Notes: a model not told the origin generated them from the letters alone. DNA of 64,000 nt from Novosphingobium sp. FKTRR1 (GCF_020404405.1 NZ_JAIZDA010000005.1:1-64000), one strand, 5' to 3'; shown: positions 35,697-44,864, counted from the first letter of the stretch. A program made the numbers and translations.

Positions 35697-37031
35697 TCAG
35701 GCCGCGGTGCGGTGGAGGCGGGCGGCGGTGTAGCGGTTGACGGGCTTTTCCAGCCCGAGCGTTTCGCGGAACGTCGTGCCCGCGTAGTCGGTCTTGTAGA
35801 TGCCGCGCGCCTGCAGGATCGGCACGACCTGATCGACGAAGATGTCGAGCTGTCCGGGCAGGCTTTCGAACAAGTTGAACCCGTCCGAGCCGCGCTCGTT
35901 CAGCCACAGTTCGAAGCGGTCGGCGATCTGTTCGGGCGTGCCGACAAAGCTGCCGCGCGGAGTGGCGGCACGCAGCGCGATTTCGCGCAGCGTCAGCCCC
36001 TCATCGGCCAGTGCCAGCACCCGTGACGAGGCGCTTTGATTGCTCTTGTGCCCTTCGGCGGCGACTTCGCGCGGGAACGGTCCGTCGGGATCATAAACGC
36101 TGAAGTTGTGATCGTTGAAACCGCGTCCCAATGCGCGCAGGGCATTTTCAAGGTTCACCAGCCCGGCCAGTTCGTTGTACTTCGCCTCGGCCTCGGCCTC
36201 GGTCGATCCGACCACCACCCGCGCGCCGGGGACGATAAATACCGAATCCGGATCGCGCCCGAAGCCGCGCGCCCGCGCCTTGATATCGGCATAGAAGGCC
36301 TGGCCTTCCTGCAGGCTTTCCTGATGGGTAAAGATCGCCTCGGCATGCTTGGCGGCAAAGTTGCGCCCGTCCTCGGACGATCCGGCCTGAAAGATCACCG
36401 GCTGGCCTTGCGCACTGCGCGAGATGTTGAGCGGACCCTTGACCTTGAGGAACTCGCCCTTGTGGTTCAACTCGTGCAGCTTGTCGGGATCGAGGAACTG
36501 GCCTGTTTCCTTGTCACGCACCAGCGCATCGTCTTCCCAGCTGTCCCACAGCCCCTTCACGACATCGAGGTATTCCTCGGCCAGGCGATAGCGCACGTCA
36601 TGCGCCAGATGTTCTTCCTTGCCATAGTTGGCGGCGCTGCCTTCCAGCCAGCTTGTCACCACGTTCCACCCGGCGCGGCCGCCGCTGATGTGGTCGAGCG
36701 AGGCGAACTGGCGGGCCAGATTGAACGGTTCGTTGTACGAAACGGTCGAGGTGGCGACCAGACCAATGTGCTCGGTCACTGCCGCCAGCGCCGACAGGAT
36801 GGTCAGCGGTTCGAAGCGGTTGAGGTAGTGCGGGCTGGAGCGGGCGTTGATCGACACGCTGTCGGCCACGAACAGGTAGTCGAACTTGCCGCGTTCGGCC
36901 ACCTGCGCCTGCCGCTTGTAGAACGGCAGGCTGGTGCTGGCATCGACTTGCGCATCGGGGTGGCGCCAATCGTCCCAGCCGGGGCCGACGCCGTGCAGAA
37001 TGAAACCAAGCCGAAGCTGTCGTTTGGACAT
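35697..37031 (-). CDS. FMN-dependent monooxygenase, NtaA/SnaA/DszA family
   Basis: Flavin-utilising luciferase-like monooxygenase of 444 aa. It starts with LRLGFILHGVGPGWDDWRHP, followed by FDYLFVADS, SGGRAGWNVVTSW and PVIFQAGSSEDGR, all typical of the nitrilotriacetate/dibenzothiophene-sulfone group. It needs FMNH2 from a separate reductase, none of which is clearly encoded here unless a nitroreductase-like gene serves. RBS AGGAGG precedes the ATG. In this operon it probably cleaves a C-S bond of a sulfone or sulfonate. Confidence 0.88.
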   Translation of the reverse strand: MSKRQLRLGFILHGVGPGWDDWRHPDAQVDASTSLPFYKRQAQVAERGKFDYLFVADSVSINARSSPHYLNRFEPLTILSALAAVTEHIGLVATSTVSYNEPFNLARQFASLDHISGGRAGWNVVTSWLEGSAANYGKEEHLAHDVRYRLAEEYLDVVKGLWDSWEDDALVRDKETGQFLDPDKLHELNHKGEFLKVKGPLNISRSAQGQPVIFQAGSSEDGRNFAAKHAEAIFTHQESLQEGQAFYADIKARARGFGRDPDSVFIVPGARVVVGSTEAEAEAKYNELAGLVNLENALRALGRGFNDHNFSVYDPDGPFPREVAAEGHKSNQSASSRVLALADEGLTLREIALRAATPRGSFVGTPEQIADRFELWLNERGSDGFNLFESLPGQLDIFVDQVVPILQARGIYKTDYAGTTFRETLGLEKPVNRYTAARLHRTAA

Positions 37032-37120
37032 CGAACCCTCCTGAATACTGTCAGAAAAGGGCTACTCCCCGGCCGGGTGGAGAGGCCAACGCGGATGGCT
37101 GATAGCTAGTCGAGTTTCGC

Positions 37121-38209
37121 TCAAGCCGCCTCGGTCTTGCGCTGCTGGTCGGCACGAGCGACCCGCTCGCGCACCACCGGCAGCAGGTGGTCGCCATAGT
37201 CGATCGCATCGGCCAGCGGCTCGAACCCGCGGATCAGGAAGTGGTCGATGCCGATGTCGTAGTATTCCAGCATGGCGTCGGCGACCTGCTCGGGCGTGCC
37301 GACAAGACCGGTGCTGTTGCCTGCCGCGCCGGTCAGTGCGGCAACGCCGGTCCACAGGCGGTTGTCGCGGCGATTCCCGGTAGCAGTTTCGAGCAACCGC
37401 AGCGAGCCCGCGTTGGGCGGACGGTGGCCGCTGGTGGGCAGGCCTGCCGCTTCACGCGCTGCGCGCACCTGATCCTCGATCTCGTTCGCCTTCTTCCAGG
37501 CGGCTTCCTCGGTATCGGCGATCACCGGGCGCAGCGACAGCGAGAAGCCCGGCTTGCGGCCATAACGCGCTGCCGACTGGCGCACCTGCCGCAGCGAATC
37601 CGCCACTTGCTCAAGCGTTTCGCCCCACAGCGCATAGACATCGGCATGGCGGCCGGCCACGTCGATCGCCTCGGGCGAGGAACCGCCGAAGAACACCGGC
37701 AGGTTGTCGGGCTTGATCGCGCTGAAGCCCTGACGCACTTCATAGAAGCGCCCCTTGTGATCGAACGGTTGCGCGGCGACCCATTCCTGCTTCAGGATGT
37801 CGAGGTATTCATCGGTGCGCGCATAGCGCTGCGCCTTGGTGCTACCGACATCGCCATCGCGGGCCATTTCCTCGTCCGCGCCGCCGGTGATGATGTGCAC
37901 CGCAATGCGCCCGCCGGAAAGCTGGTCGAGCGTTGCCAGTTGCCGTGCGGCCAGCGTCGGCTGGGTGAAGCCGGGGCGATGCGCCACCAGAAAGCCCAGC
38001 TTGGTGGTGATCGCCGCAGCATGCGCCGCCACGATCTGGCTTTCAGGCGAGTTGGAGCCGAACGGGATCAGTACGCGGTCGAACCCGCCCGCTTCCTGCG
38101 CGCGCGCCGCCTGATCGACATAATCGCGATCAAGGATGCGGCTGCGCGTGCCGCCGTGGATTTCCGAGGTGTTGTTGAAGCCGATGTAACCGATGAACTT
38201 CACGGGCAT
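37121..38209 (-). CDS. ssuD: FMNH2-dependent alkanesulfonate monooxygenase
   Basis: Luciferase-like enzyme of 362 aa. It starts with VKFIGYIGFNNTSEIHGG and has RVLIPFGSNSPESQ, AHRPGFTQPTLAARQLATLDQLSGGR and HIITGGADEEMARDGD, matching SsuD-type enzymes. These release sulfite and an aldehyde from alkanesulfonates. It follows the rhodanese gene by 36 bp and precedes the NtaA-like gene by 89 bp, the largest gap within the operon. RBS AAAGGGA is about 9 nt upstream of the ATG. A dimethylsulfone/methanesulfonate-type enzyme (SfnG/MsuD) is the main alternative. Confidence 0.88.
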   Translation of the reverse strand: MPVKFIGYIGFNNTSEIHGGTRSRILDRDYVDQAARAQEAGGFDRVLIPFGSNSPESQIVAAHAAAITTKLGFLVAHRPGFTQPTLAARQLATLDQLSGGRIAVHIITGGADEEMARDGDVGSTKAQRYARTDEYLDILKQEWVAAQPFDHKGRFYEVRQGFSAIKPDNLPVFFGGSSPEAIDVAGRHADVYALWGETLEQVADSLRQVRQSAARYGRKPGFSLSLRPVIADTEEAAWKKANEIEDQVRAAREAAGLPTSGHRPPNAGSLRLLETATGNRRDNRLWTGVAALTGAAGNSTGLVGTPEQVADAMLEYYDIGIDHFLIRGFEPLADAIDYGDHLLPVVRERVARADQQRKTEAA

Positions 38210-38245
38210 GGGATGGTCCCTTTCCTGCCGAAATCAAATGACAAA

Positions 38246-39478
38246 TCAGATGACGTAAAAGCCGTGCGTGCCATCACGGCGAAGCTGTTCGACCAAGCCG
38301 TATTCCCAGTCGAGATAGGCCTGCATCGCGGCAGCAGCAGTGTCGGTGCCCTCGTAAGGACGCTTGTAACGGCCCTCGGGCCCGCGCGGTGGCGGCGCGC
38401 CGTCAGGCCCGGTTTCGAGCGCCACGCTGCCCGGCCAGTCGAGCACCAGCACCTCCCAGCCAAGCTGCGCCAGCCATGAAGCGGTCATGTCGGCGCGGGG
38501 GCCAAGGTCGTCGGCCAGCACGATGCGGGCGCCGCGTACCGGGGCGAAATGGTCGGTTTCCTGCACAAGTTGCCCGCCTTGCGCGTTGCGGAACCCGGGC
38601 AGATGCCCCGCGCCAAAAACTTCGGGCAGGCGCACGTCGTATTGATAAAGTGTGCGGTCGGTCTGGCCGCGCAAGTGCTGCAATTCGGCCCAGCCGATGT
38701 GCCGCACCCCGGCGCGATAAGATACCGCGCGCGCCTTGCCCCGCGCCTCGTCGGCAAAGTCACCTTCGGGTTCGGGGGCGCGGCGCTGCTGGCCGGTATC
38801 GAGCCCTTGCCCCGCCAGCGTCCAGCCGATGGTGCCGTTGCGCAAGGCAAAGACCTTGTTCGGCAGCCCTGCGTTGATCAGCGACTGTGCGCCGATGATC
38901 GAACGGGTGCGCCCGGCGCAGTTGACGATGATCGTGGTGTCCGGATCAGGCGCCACGGCGCGCGCGCGCAGCACCAGTTCGGCGCCGGGCGTACTCACCC
39001 CGCCGGGGATCGACATCGTGGCATATTCATCGAACCGCCGCGCATCGAGCACGGCAATATCGGCCTTCTCGTCGATCAAGGCCTGTACGTCGGGCGCGGG
39101 CAGCGAGGGCGTATGGCGGTTGTGCTCGACCAGTTCGCCAAACGCCTTGGAGTACGAATTCACGTCCTCGAACAGCTCGAACCCGGCATCGCGCCAGCCG
39201 CCAAGGCCACCTTGCAGCGCATGGGCATTGGTGAAGCCCAGCGCGGCCAGTTGCGCCAGCGCGGGTTCTACCAGGCCTTCACCATTGTCATAGACCACCA
39301 CAGGCGCATCAGCGCGCGGCAGCCGCCAGCGCGCCTCAGCCTCAAGCCGCCGCAGTGGGATCTGTGCGGCGAACAGGGGATGAGCGCGGGCGAAATCGGC
39401 TTCCTCGCGCAAGTCGATCAGGGCGATCTCGCTGCGCGCCAGCAGCGCATTGCGGATATCCTGCGGGGTAACGCTCAT
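38246..39478 (-). CDS. Multi-domain rhodanese sulfurtransferase
   Basis: Protein of 410 aa built of at least three rhodanese-like domains. Domain 1 (about 5-102) lacks the cysteine and has VVYDNGEG at the active loop. Domain 2 (about 124-215) has catalytic Cys187 in NCAGRTRS. Domain 3 (about 250-360) again lacks it (LADDLGPRADM). Only the middle domain should carry a persulfide. The ATG at 39478 overlaps the cysteine dioxygenase stop as ATGA. It may pass sulfane sulfur or detoxify sulfite to thiosulfate in the pathway; the acceptor is unknown. Confidence 0.87.
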   Translation of the reverse strand: MSVTPQDIRNALLARSEIALIDLREEADFARAHPLFAAQIPLRRLEAEARWRLPRADAPVVVYDNGEGLVEPALAQLAALGFTNAHALQGGLGGWRDAGFELFEDVNSYSKAFGELVEHNRHTPSLPAPDVQALIDEKADIAVLDARRFDEYATMSIPGGVSTPGAELVLRARAVAPDPDTTIIVNCAGRTRSIIGAQSLINAGLPNKVFALRNGTIGWTLAGQGLDTGQQRRAPEPEGDFADEARGKARAVSYRAGVRHIGWAELQHLRGQTDRTLYQYDVRLPEVFGAGHLPGFRNAQGGQLVQETDHFAPVRGARIVLADDLGPRADMTASWLAQLGWEVLVLDWPGSVALETGPDGAPPPRGPEGRYKRPYEGTDTAAAAMQAYLDWEYGLVEQLRRDGTHGFYVI

Positions 39479-40098
39479 GCTTTTGCGGACCTGTCCCAAA
39501 GATTGGGCACCACCGTGTTGGCATAGCCCGAAATGAAGCGCTTGGGGGTGCCGTCAGGCGCATAAGTCGCGCGTTCGACCGCACCGATGTTGCCGCCATA
39601 AACGTGGATCGAGATCGACGGGCGATCCGGCTCGGCATTGGTCACCCGGTGGATATCGCCAATCCGCGGGCTGACCGCTTCCACCTGCCCTGGCAGCAGA
39701 AGTTCGGGTTCACCAAGGCTGGCGAGCGCACCATCGGGTTTGCGGACGAAACGCTCGGCACTTTCTTTGCCACGCAACATCCCGACAAGCCCCCAGACGC
39801 GGTGATCGTGGATCGGCGTGCCCTGTCCCGGTCCCCACACGAACGAGACCACGCTGAACCGCTCGCGGCTGTCGCAGTGGAGCAGATATTGCTGATACCG
39901 ATCAGGGTGCGGGACCGCGAACTGATCGGGCAGCCAATCGTCATGTGCAACCAGTCGCGCCAGCAGCTTGGCGCCCGATTGCAGGATCTCGGCTTCGTCG
40001 CGCGTGCTGGCGAGCAGTTCCGCAAGACTGGTCACGAACCCGCGCAAGCGGGCGATGCCGACGCCGGTGTCGCTTTCAGGAGCAAGCGCAACGCTCAT
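39475..40098 (-). CDS. Cysteine dioxygenase family protein
   Basis: Cupin-fold non-heme iron thiol dioxygenase of 207 aa. Iron ligands are in TPIHDHRVWGLVG (near 93-97) and GDIHRVTN. It should oxidise cysteine or a related thiol such as 3-mercaptopropionate to the sulfinate. Coupling to both neighbours is tight: it overlaps ssuB and the rhodanese gene by ATGA each. Its presence inside a sulfonate operon is unusual, because it makes oxidised organosulfur rather than releasing sulfite. Confidence 0.88.
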   Translation of the reverse strand: MSVALAPESDTGVGIARLRGFVTSLAELLASTRDEAEILQSGAKLLARLVAHDDWLPDQFAVPHPDRYQQYLLHCDSRERFSVVSFVWGPGQGTPIHDHRVWGLVGMLRGKESAERFVRKPDGALASLGEPELLLPGQVEAVSPRIGDIHRVTNAEPDRPSISIHVYGGNIGAVERATYAPDGTPKRFISGYANTVVPNLWDRSAKA

Positions 40099-40883
40099 GC
40101 GTGAACGCTCTGCGGGAACGGGATGACGCCATCGGATGCGCTGTTGCCGCCCAGAATGCCCAGCAGCTTTTCGCGCAAGGGCCGGGTCAGGTCGCCGCGT
40201 TCACCGCGCGCGATCTCGATCCGCTCTTGCGCCGCGATACGCCCTGCATCGAGCACGAGGATGCGGTCGGCCAGCGCCACCGCTTCGTCCACGTCGTGCG
40301 TGACCATCAGCACCGCCGGACGGTGCGCACGCCACAGGTCGAGCACCAGCCCGTGCATCTTGATGCGGGTCAGCGCATCGAGCGCGGCAAACGGCTCGTC
40401 GAGCAGCAGCAGTTTGGGTTCGCGCACCAGCGCGCGGGCCAGCGCCACGCGCTGCGCTTCGCCCCCCGAAAGCGTCAGTGGCCAAGCATCGAGCCGGTGG
40501 CCAAGGCCCACTTCGCGCAGCGCCGCTTCGGCACGTTCGCGGATATCGGCGCCTTTGAGCCCGAGCGCGACGTTGCGCCATACTTTCTTCCACGGCAGCA
40601 GGCGGGCATCCTGAAACACCACTGCGCGCGACGTCGGCACCCGCACATCCTGTCCGGGCGCGCTGTCGAGCCCGGCCAATGTACGCAGCAACGTGGTTTT
40701 GCCCGAACCCGAACGGCCCAAAAGCGCTACGAACTCGCCAGGCGCGACGTCGAGGTCGAGCCCCTTGATGATCACATTGTCGCCGAACGCGCGGGTAAAG
40801 CCACGCAGGCGAACGACCGGCGGCTCTGCCGTGATGATCGGCGCCGGAGCGGCATCGGACAGGAAACTGAGACGAGCGTCCAT
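40095..40883 (-). CDS. ssuB: Sulfonate ABC transporter ATP-binding protein
   Basis: ABC ATPase of 262 aa. Walker A is GRSGSGKTTL, the Q-loop is FQDARLLPW, the signature is LSGGEAQRVALARAL and Walker B is LLLLDEPFAALD, with the switch His in VTHDVDEA. These are typical of SsuB/TauB/NrtD. The ATG at 40883 is preferred because GGAG lies 9 nt upstream. In-frame starts at 40898 and 40916 would extend it by 5 or 11 residues. It energises SsuC at the cytoplasmic face. Confidence 0.9.
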   Translation of the reverse strand: MDARLSFLSDAAPAPIITAEPPVVRLRGFTRAFGDNVIIKGLDLDVAPGEFVALLGRSGSGKTTLLRTLAGLDSAPGQDVRVPTSRAVVFQDARLLPWKKVWRNVALGLKGADIRERAEAALREVGLGHRLDAWPLTLSGGEAQRVALARALVREPKLLLLDEPFAALDALTRIKMHGLVLDLWRAHRPAVLMVTHDVDEAVALADRILVLDAGRIAAQERIEIARGERGDLTRPLREKLLGILGGNSASDGVIPFPQSVHA

Positions 40884-40916
40884 GAGTTCAGACTCCATCG
40901 GGATCAGGCCCCGCAA

Positions 40917-41699
40917 TCATTGTTCCACAAGGCTGGGGCGCCAGACCAGCGCGCGACGCTCGATCAGGCGGACCAGCCAGTCGGCACCAAGGCCAAGCAC
41001 GGCATAAACCATCAGGCACACCACGATGATGTCGGTGCGCAGGAAATCACGGGCGTTGTTGATCAGATAGCCGAGGCCCGCAGAAGCATTGATCTGTTCG
41101 GCCACCACCAGCACGAGGATCGAGATCGACAGCGAATAGCGCAGGCCGACCAGCAGCGAAGGCAAAGAGCCGGGCAGGATCACGTGCCAGATCAGTTCGG
41201 CCTGACTGAGGCCAAAGCTGCGCGCGCCTTCAAGCAGGCGCAGATCGACGCCGCGAATGCCGCTGTAAAGGTTCAGATAGACCGGAAACATCGAGGCGAA
41301 CGCGATCAGCGCGACCTTGGGCGTCTCGCCGATGCCGAACCACACGATGAACAGCGGCGTCAGCGCCAGTGTCGGGATCGTGCGCTTGATCTGCATGATC
41401 GGATCGACCGCCGCTTCGCCACGCTGCGACAGGCCCGCGATCAAGGCCAGCACGATGCCGACGGTGACACCGATCACCAGACCCAGCGCCGCCCGCCCGA
41501 ACGAGACCGCAAGATTGACCGGCAGTTCGCCCGATACGACCATGCCGAACAGCGTTGTCGCGACAGCCGACGGCGCAGCCAGCGTGCGCTCGGGAATCAG
41601 GCCCGTGCGCGAACCCAGTTCCCACAGGCCAAGGAACAGCAAAGGAGAGAACCAGCGCGAGGCGCTGATCCGGGAGGCGATTTGCGTTGGCGATGCCAT
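40917..41699 (-). CDS. ssuC: Sulfonate ABC transporter permease
   Basis: Inner-membrane permease of 260 aa with about six helices, starting near WFSPLLFLGLWELGSRTG. The cytoplasmic EAA loop is ARSFGLSQAELIWHVILPGSLPSLLVGLR. It matches SsuC/TauC proteins. It is the first gene of an eight-gene minus-strand operon and faces a LysR gene across 315 bp. It works with SsuB and the SsuA-like lipoprotein encoded at the distal end of the operon. Confidence 0.91.
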   Translation of the reverse strand: MASPTQIASRISASRWFSPLLFLGLWELGSRTGLIPERTLAAPSAVATTLFGMVVSGELPVNLAVSFGRAALGLVIGVTVGIVLALIAGLSQRGEAAVDPIMQIKRTIPTLALTPLFIVWFGIGETPKVALIAFASMFPVYLNLYSGIRGVDLRLLEGARSFGLSQAELIWHVILPGSLPSLLVGLRYSLSISILVLVVAEQINASAGLGYLINNARDFLRTDIIVVCLMVYAVLGLGADWLVRLIERRALVWRPSLVEQ

Positions 41700-42014
41700 G
41701 CGGAATCACTTTCTCGAGAAAAGTCGGATCAAGCCAATACCTTAAAGTCTACTTTCTCAATTGAGTTTTTCAAGCGGGGTATTTGGCGCACTCATAAGCA
41801 AGCGTAACAGCGGCAAAAAATGGGCAATCCCGGCCCCTTGGGCGATGGGGTCGGCAGCTTGCAGAGCCTTGATAAACGAAAAGACTTGCTTTGCCTCACT
41901 AAATGTCTACTTTTTTGATTGATAATCATTCGGCGCTTATGAGACCGGCTCAACCGATGCCGGCGGACCACCGCAGCGCCCCCCGTCGCTCACGCAAACC
42001 ATGGTGCCCCCACA
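41700..42014. promoter_or_regulatory. Divergent control region between the sulfur operon and its LysR gene
   Basis: No gene is visible in this 315-bp AT-richer stretch. It contains two copies of an 18-bp direct repeat, GTCTACTTTCTCAATTGA (41747-41764) and GTCTACTTTTTTGATTGA (41905-41922), matching at 15 of 18 positions. The first includes the palindrome CTCAATTGAG, and TGATAATCA follows the second. Each copy is 50-110 bp from one of the two divergent starts. They are candidate sites for the LysR protein. Confidence 0.55.
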
Positions 42015-42848
42015 ATGCCGGTCAATCTGCCGACAAACCTCCTGCGCAGCTTCGTCGCGATCGTTGATACCGGTTCGATGCTCAACGCCTCGGAGAAGGT
42101 TTTTGTCACCCAATCCGCGCTCAGCCTGCAGATCAAGCGGTTGGAAGAACTGCTGCAGCAATCGCTGTTCCACCGCGACGGTAGGCGGCTGACGCTGACC
42201 CAAGCGGGCGAACTGATGCTCGACTATGCGCGCAAGGTGCTGACTTTGCACGACGAGGCAGTGGCCGCGGTGGCGTCCGGGTATTTCGCAGGCCCCGCGC
42301 GGATCGGCATGGTTCAGGATTTTGCCGAAATGCTGTTATCGGGCCTGCTCGGCCAGTTCGCCGAACTGCACCCTGAAGCGCAGATCTATTCGCGCATCGC
42401 CGGGACCGCCGAACTGCTGGGCTTGCTGGAGCGCCGCCAGCTCGACATCGTGCTTGGGTTTGCCGCGCCCAGCGACCCGTCGGCCGTCGCCCATGCGCCG
42501 ATGGCCTGGTACGGCGATGCCGCGCTCATCGCGCGCGAAACGATCCCGCTGGCCGTGCTCGAAACTCCCTGCCGCTTCCGCGAAGCCGCGATTCGCGCGC
42601 TTGAGGATGCCGGCAGGCCATTCCGCATCACAGTTGAGACCCCCAACCTCACCACGCTGCGCGCCGCGGTACAGGCTGGCCTTGGCGTCACCTGCCGGAC
42701 GCATCTGTTCAGCAAGGATGAACCGCTGGTCGATCCTTCGTTGCCACCATTGCCGCGCGTTTCGTGTATTTTGCAGACGGCCACCGGACTTGATGCGGCC
42801 ACCGCGCGGCTGGCTGAACTGGCGCGGCAGACGGTCGCCGCGCTCTGA
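42015..42848 (+). CDS. LysR-family regulator, probable controller of the sulfonate operon
   Basis: Regulator of 277 aa. The helix-turn-helix is FVAIVDTGSMLNASEKVFVTQ then SALSLQIKRLEELL, and the substrate-binding domain starts near 90. It is slightly short for the family. It is divergent from the ssuC-led operon, the classical arrangement for a LysR regulator and its target, so control by sulfur supply (as by Cbl or SsuR) is inferred. The ATG at 42015 is used; no strong RBS is seen. Confidence 0.87.
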   Translation: MPVNLPTNLLRSFVAIVDTGSMLNASEKVFVTQSALSLQIKRLEELLQQSLFHRDGRRLTLTQAGELMLDYARKVLTLHDEAVAAVASGYFAGPARIGMVQDFAEMLLSGLLGQFAELHPEAQIYSRIAGTAELLGLLERRQLDIVLGFAAPSDPSAVAHAPMAWYGDAALIARETIPLAVLETPCRFREAAIRALEDAGRPFRITVETPNLTTLRAAVQAGLGVTCRTHLFSKDEPLVDPSLPPLPRVSCILQTATGLDAATARLAELARQTVAAL

Positions 42849-42960
42849 TCGACACCACCTTTATGACAAACACTCAACCGGCGCCCTGCGCTTCTTGATG
42901 TTGCGCGGGCGGACGGCTGCCTACCTCTGAGCTGTATCAACGCAGCGGAGAGGTGTGCGC

Positions 42961-43626
42961 ATGTCGATCAAGAGCCTGGCCGAACGGTTTGCCGAATTGC
43001 AGGCCGAACGCGACCGAACCTGGCCCCCCGAACAGCTTGCCAAGAACGCCAATCAGCGGCGCGTGCTGGTCGAGCGCCACGATCCTGCGGCGCTGCCCAA
43101 GGCGGGCGACCGGGTCGAGCCGTTCACGCTGGTCGATGTCGATGGCATCCACGTGCCCAGCACCGACATCCTTGCCAATGGCCCGGCGGTGCTGGTGTTC
43201 TTCCGGTTTGGCGGGTGTCCGGCGTGCAACCTTGCACTGCCCTACTACAACGAAACGCTCTATCCGGCGCTGTCGGCAGCGGGGATTCCGCTGCTGGCCA
43301 TCAGCGTGCAAATCCCGGTCGACAAGGGGCCGACCGAACGGCACGGGCTGAATTTTCCGACATACGCCGATCCGGGCTATGCGCTCAGCCGCCAGTTATC
43401 GCTGTCGTTCCTGCCCGAAGATCAGCCGATGCCAGAACCGGGCAAGCCGTGGTTCGGTGCGACGCTTGGCACCAACAGCTATGAAATCGCCCAACCGGCG
43501 GTGATCGTGCTGAATGCCGACCACACCATCCGCTTCATCGACATCAGCCCCGACTGGCTGGTGCGCACAGAAGCCGCTGCGGTTCTGGCGCATCTGCCCG
43601 AAACGGCGCAGGCCCAAGCTGCCTGA
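42961..43626 (+). CDS. Peroxiredoxin-like redoxin (AhpC/TSA family)
   Basis: Thioredoxin-fold protein of 221 aa with a CxxC motif, FFRFGGCPACNLALPYY near residue 80, and a GLNFPTYADPGYALSRQL segment typical of peroxiredoxin-like proteins. It probably reduces peroxides or disulfides in the cytoplasm; no signal peptide is seen. The ATG at 42961 follows GGAGAGG; an in-frame GTG 6 bp earlier lies too close to that RBS. It is 112 bp after the LysR gene and convergent with the flavoenzyme gene. Relatives often accompany sulfur-starvation genes. Confidence 0.83.
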   Translation: MSIKSLAERFAELQAERDRTWPPEQLAKNANQRRVLVERHDPAALPKAGDRVEPFTLVDVDGIHVPSTDILANGPAVLVFFRFGGCPACNLALPYYNETLYPALSAAGIPLLAISVQIPVDKGPTERHGLNFPTYADPGYALSRQLSLSFLPEDQPMPEPGKPWFGATLGTNSYEIAQPAVIVLNADHTIRFIDISPDWLVRTEAAAVLAHLPETAQAQAA

Positions 43627-43688
43627 TCAGGCCGGATCGACTTCCGCCGGGTCAGCCAGAACGGCCCGGCGGAGGACGATATAAAGCT

Positions 43689-44864
43689 TCAGGCAAGTCC
43701 GAGTCCGGCTTTGCCCGCGCTGATCAGCACGGTGTCGGCCTGCGGCGAGTGAATCCGGCTGCACAACACATCGCGATAATGGCGTTCAAGCGGATTGCGC
43801 CGGCTGATGCCGGGGTTTCCGGTCAGTTCCAGCCCGATTTCGACCGCACGGATCGCATTGGCGTTGGCGATGTGCTTGATCAGATTGACCTGAACTCCGT
43901 TGGGCGCCTGTCCCGCATCGGCCGACGCGGCGGCGGTTTCGATCAGAACGCGGTTGGTGTGCAACAGCGCCTCGATCTCGCCGAACTTTTCCTGCACGCG
44001 CGGCAGCGTGGCCAGCGACGCGCCAAGGTTGGTCGGCACCCGCTCGTTGAGATAACCCGCCAGCCAGTCGCGCGCCGCACGGGCCACACCGTCATAGATC
44101 GTGGCGATCGCCAGCGCATTCCACAGGAAGGCGCCCTGATCCTCGCCGGGCTTGGGCAGCCAGTCGAGCGGTTCGCGCACGTCGACGGCATGGTCAGCAG
44201 GAATAAGGGTGTCGGTGAACACCACTTTGTGGCTGACCGTGGCGCGCATGCCCAGATGATCCCATTCGGGCACGATCTCGATCCCCGGACTGTGTGGGTC
44301 GACCAGAAACGTGCCCAAGCGCGCGGTCGGGTCGTCTGTGCGGGCCCAAACCGCAAACCAGTCGAGCCCGGTCGAGCCGGTCGAATAGATCTTCTCGCCG
44401 TTCAGCACCCAGCCGTCGGCGGTGCGCCGAGCGGTCGTTTTGGGCAGGCCACCACGCACCGGCGTGCCGAGTTCGGGTTCGACCCGGAATGTCCCGATCA
44501 GACCGCGCCCGGCAACGGCCTCGCGCGCCAGCCGCTCGTACAGTCCACGGTCCCACCGCCCGTTCTTTTCAGGCGAGGCATGGAACGCAAAGGTCATGAA
44601 CAGGATCAGCGCGGTCGAAGGCTCACCCTGTGCCACCGCGCTCAACACCCGCAGCGCATCGACGAAGCCCGCCCCGCCGCCGCCCAGCCGGGCATCGACG
44701 GTCAGTCCGAGCAGGCCTCCGTCTGCCAGAATCGCGAAGTTTTCCTCGGGAAAGCGGGGGTTGCGATCATACTCCTCGGCCCGTTCGGCGAGCGCGCGGG
44801 TCAGCGCGGCAAGTCCTTGCGGCGAAAGATCGGGGCGGTGGGCGATCGCTGCCTGAGTGGCCAT
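43689..44864 (-). CDS. Acyl-CoA-dehydrogenase-like flavin monooxygenase (DszC/SfnB-like)
   Basis: Protein of 391 aa with the acyl-CoA dehydrogenase fold (FAILADGGLLGLTVDARLGGGG, GEKIYSTGSTGLDWFAVWA, LGMRATVSHKVVF). The catalytic Glu of true dehydrogenases is not evident. The sequence resembles the sulfur-acquisition oxidoreductases SfnB and DszC. In this sulfur region an FMNH2-dependent oxygenation at sulfur is the best prediction. The ATG at 44864 was chosen because translation further upstream is intergenic in character. Confidence 0.82.
   Translation of the reverse strand: MATQAAIAHRPDLSPQGLAALTRALAERAEEYDRNPRFPEENFAILADGGLLGLTVDARLGGGGAGFVDALRVLSAVAQGEPSTALILFMTFAFHASPEKNGRWDRGLYERLAREAVAGRGLIGTFRVEPELGTPVRGGLPKTTARRTADGWVLNGEKIYSTGSTGLDWFAVWARTDDPTARLGTFLVDPHSPGIEIVPEWDHLGMRATVSHKVVFTDTLIPADHAVDVREPLDWLPKPGEDQGAFLWNALAIATIYDGVARAARDWLAGYLNERVPTNLGASLATLPRVQEKFGEIEALLHTNRVLIETAAASADAGQAPNGVQVNLIKHIANANAIRAVEIGLELTGNPGISRRNPLERHYRDVLCSRIHSPQADTVLISAGKAGLGLA

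Noticed and set aside
41917..41930. Fur-box-like TGATAATCA upstream of the LysR gene
   Set aside because: Only a 9-bp core is present and the surrounding bases do not extend it to a 19-bp Fur box; sulfur rather than iron genes are adjacent.
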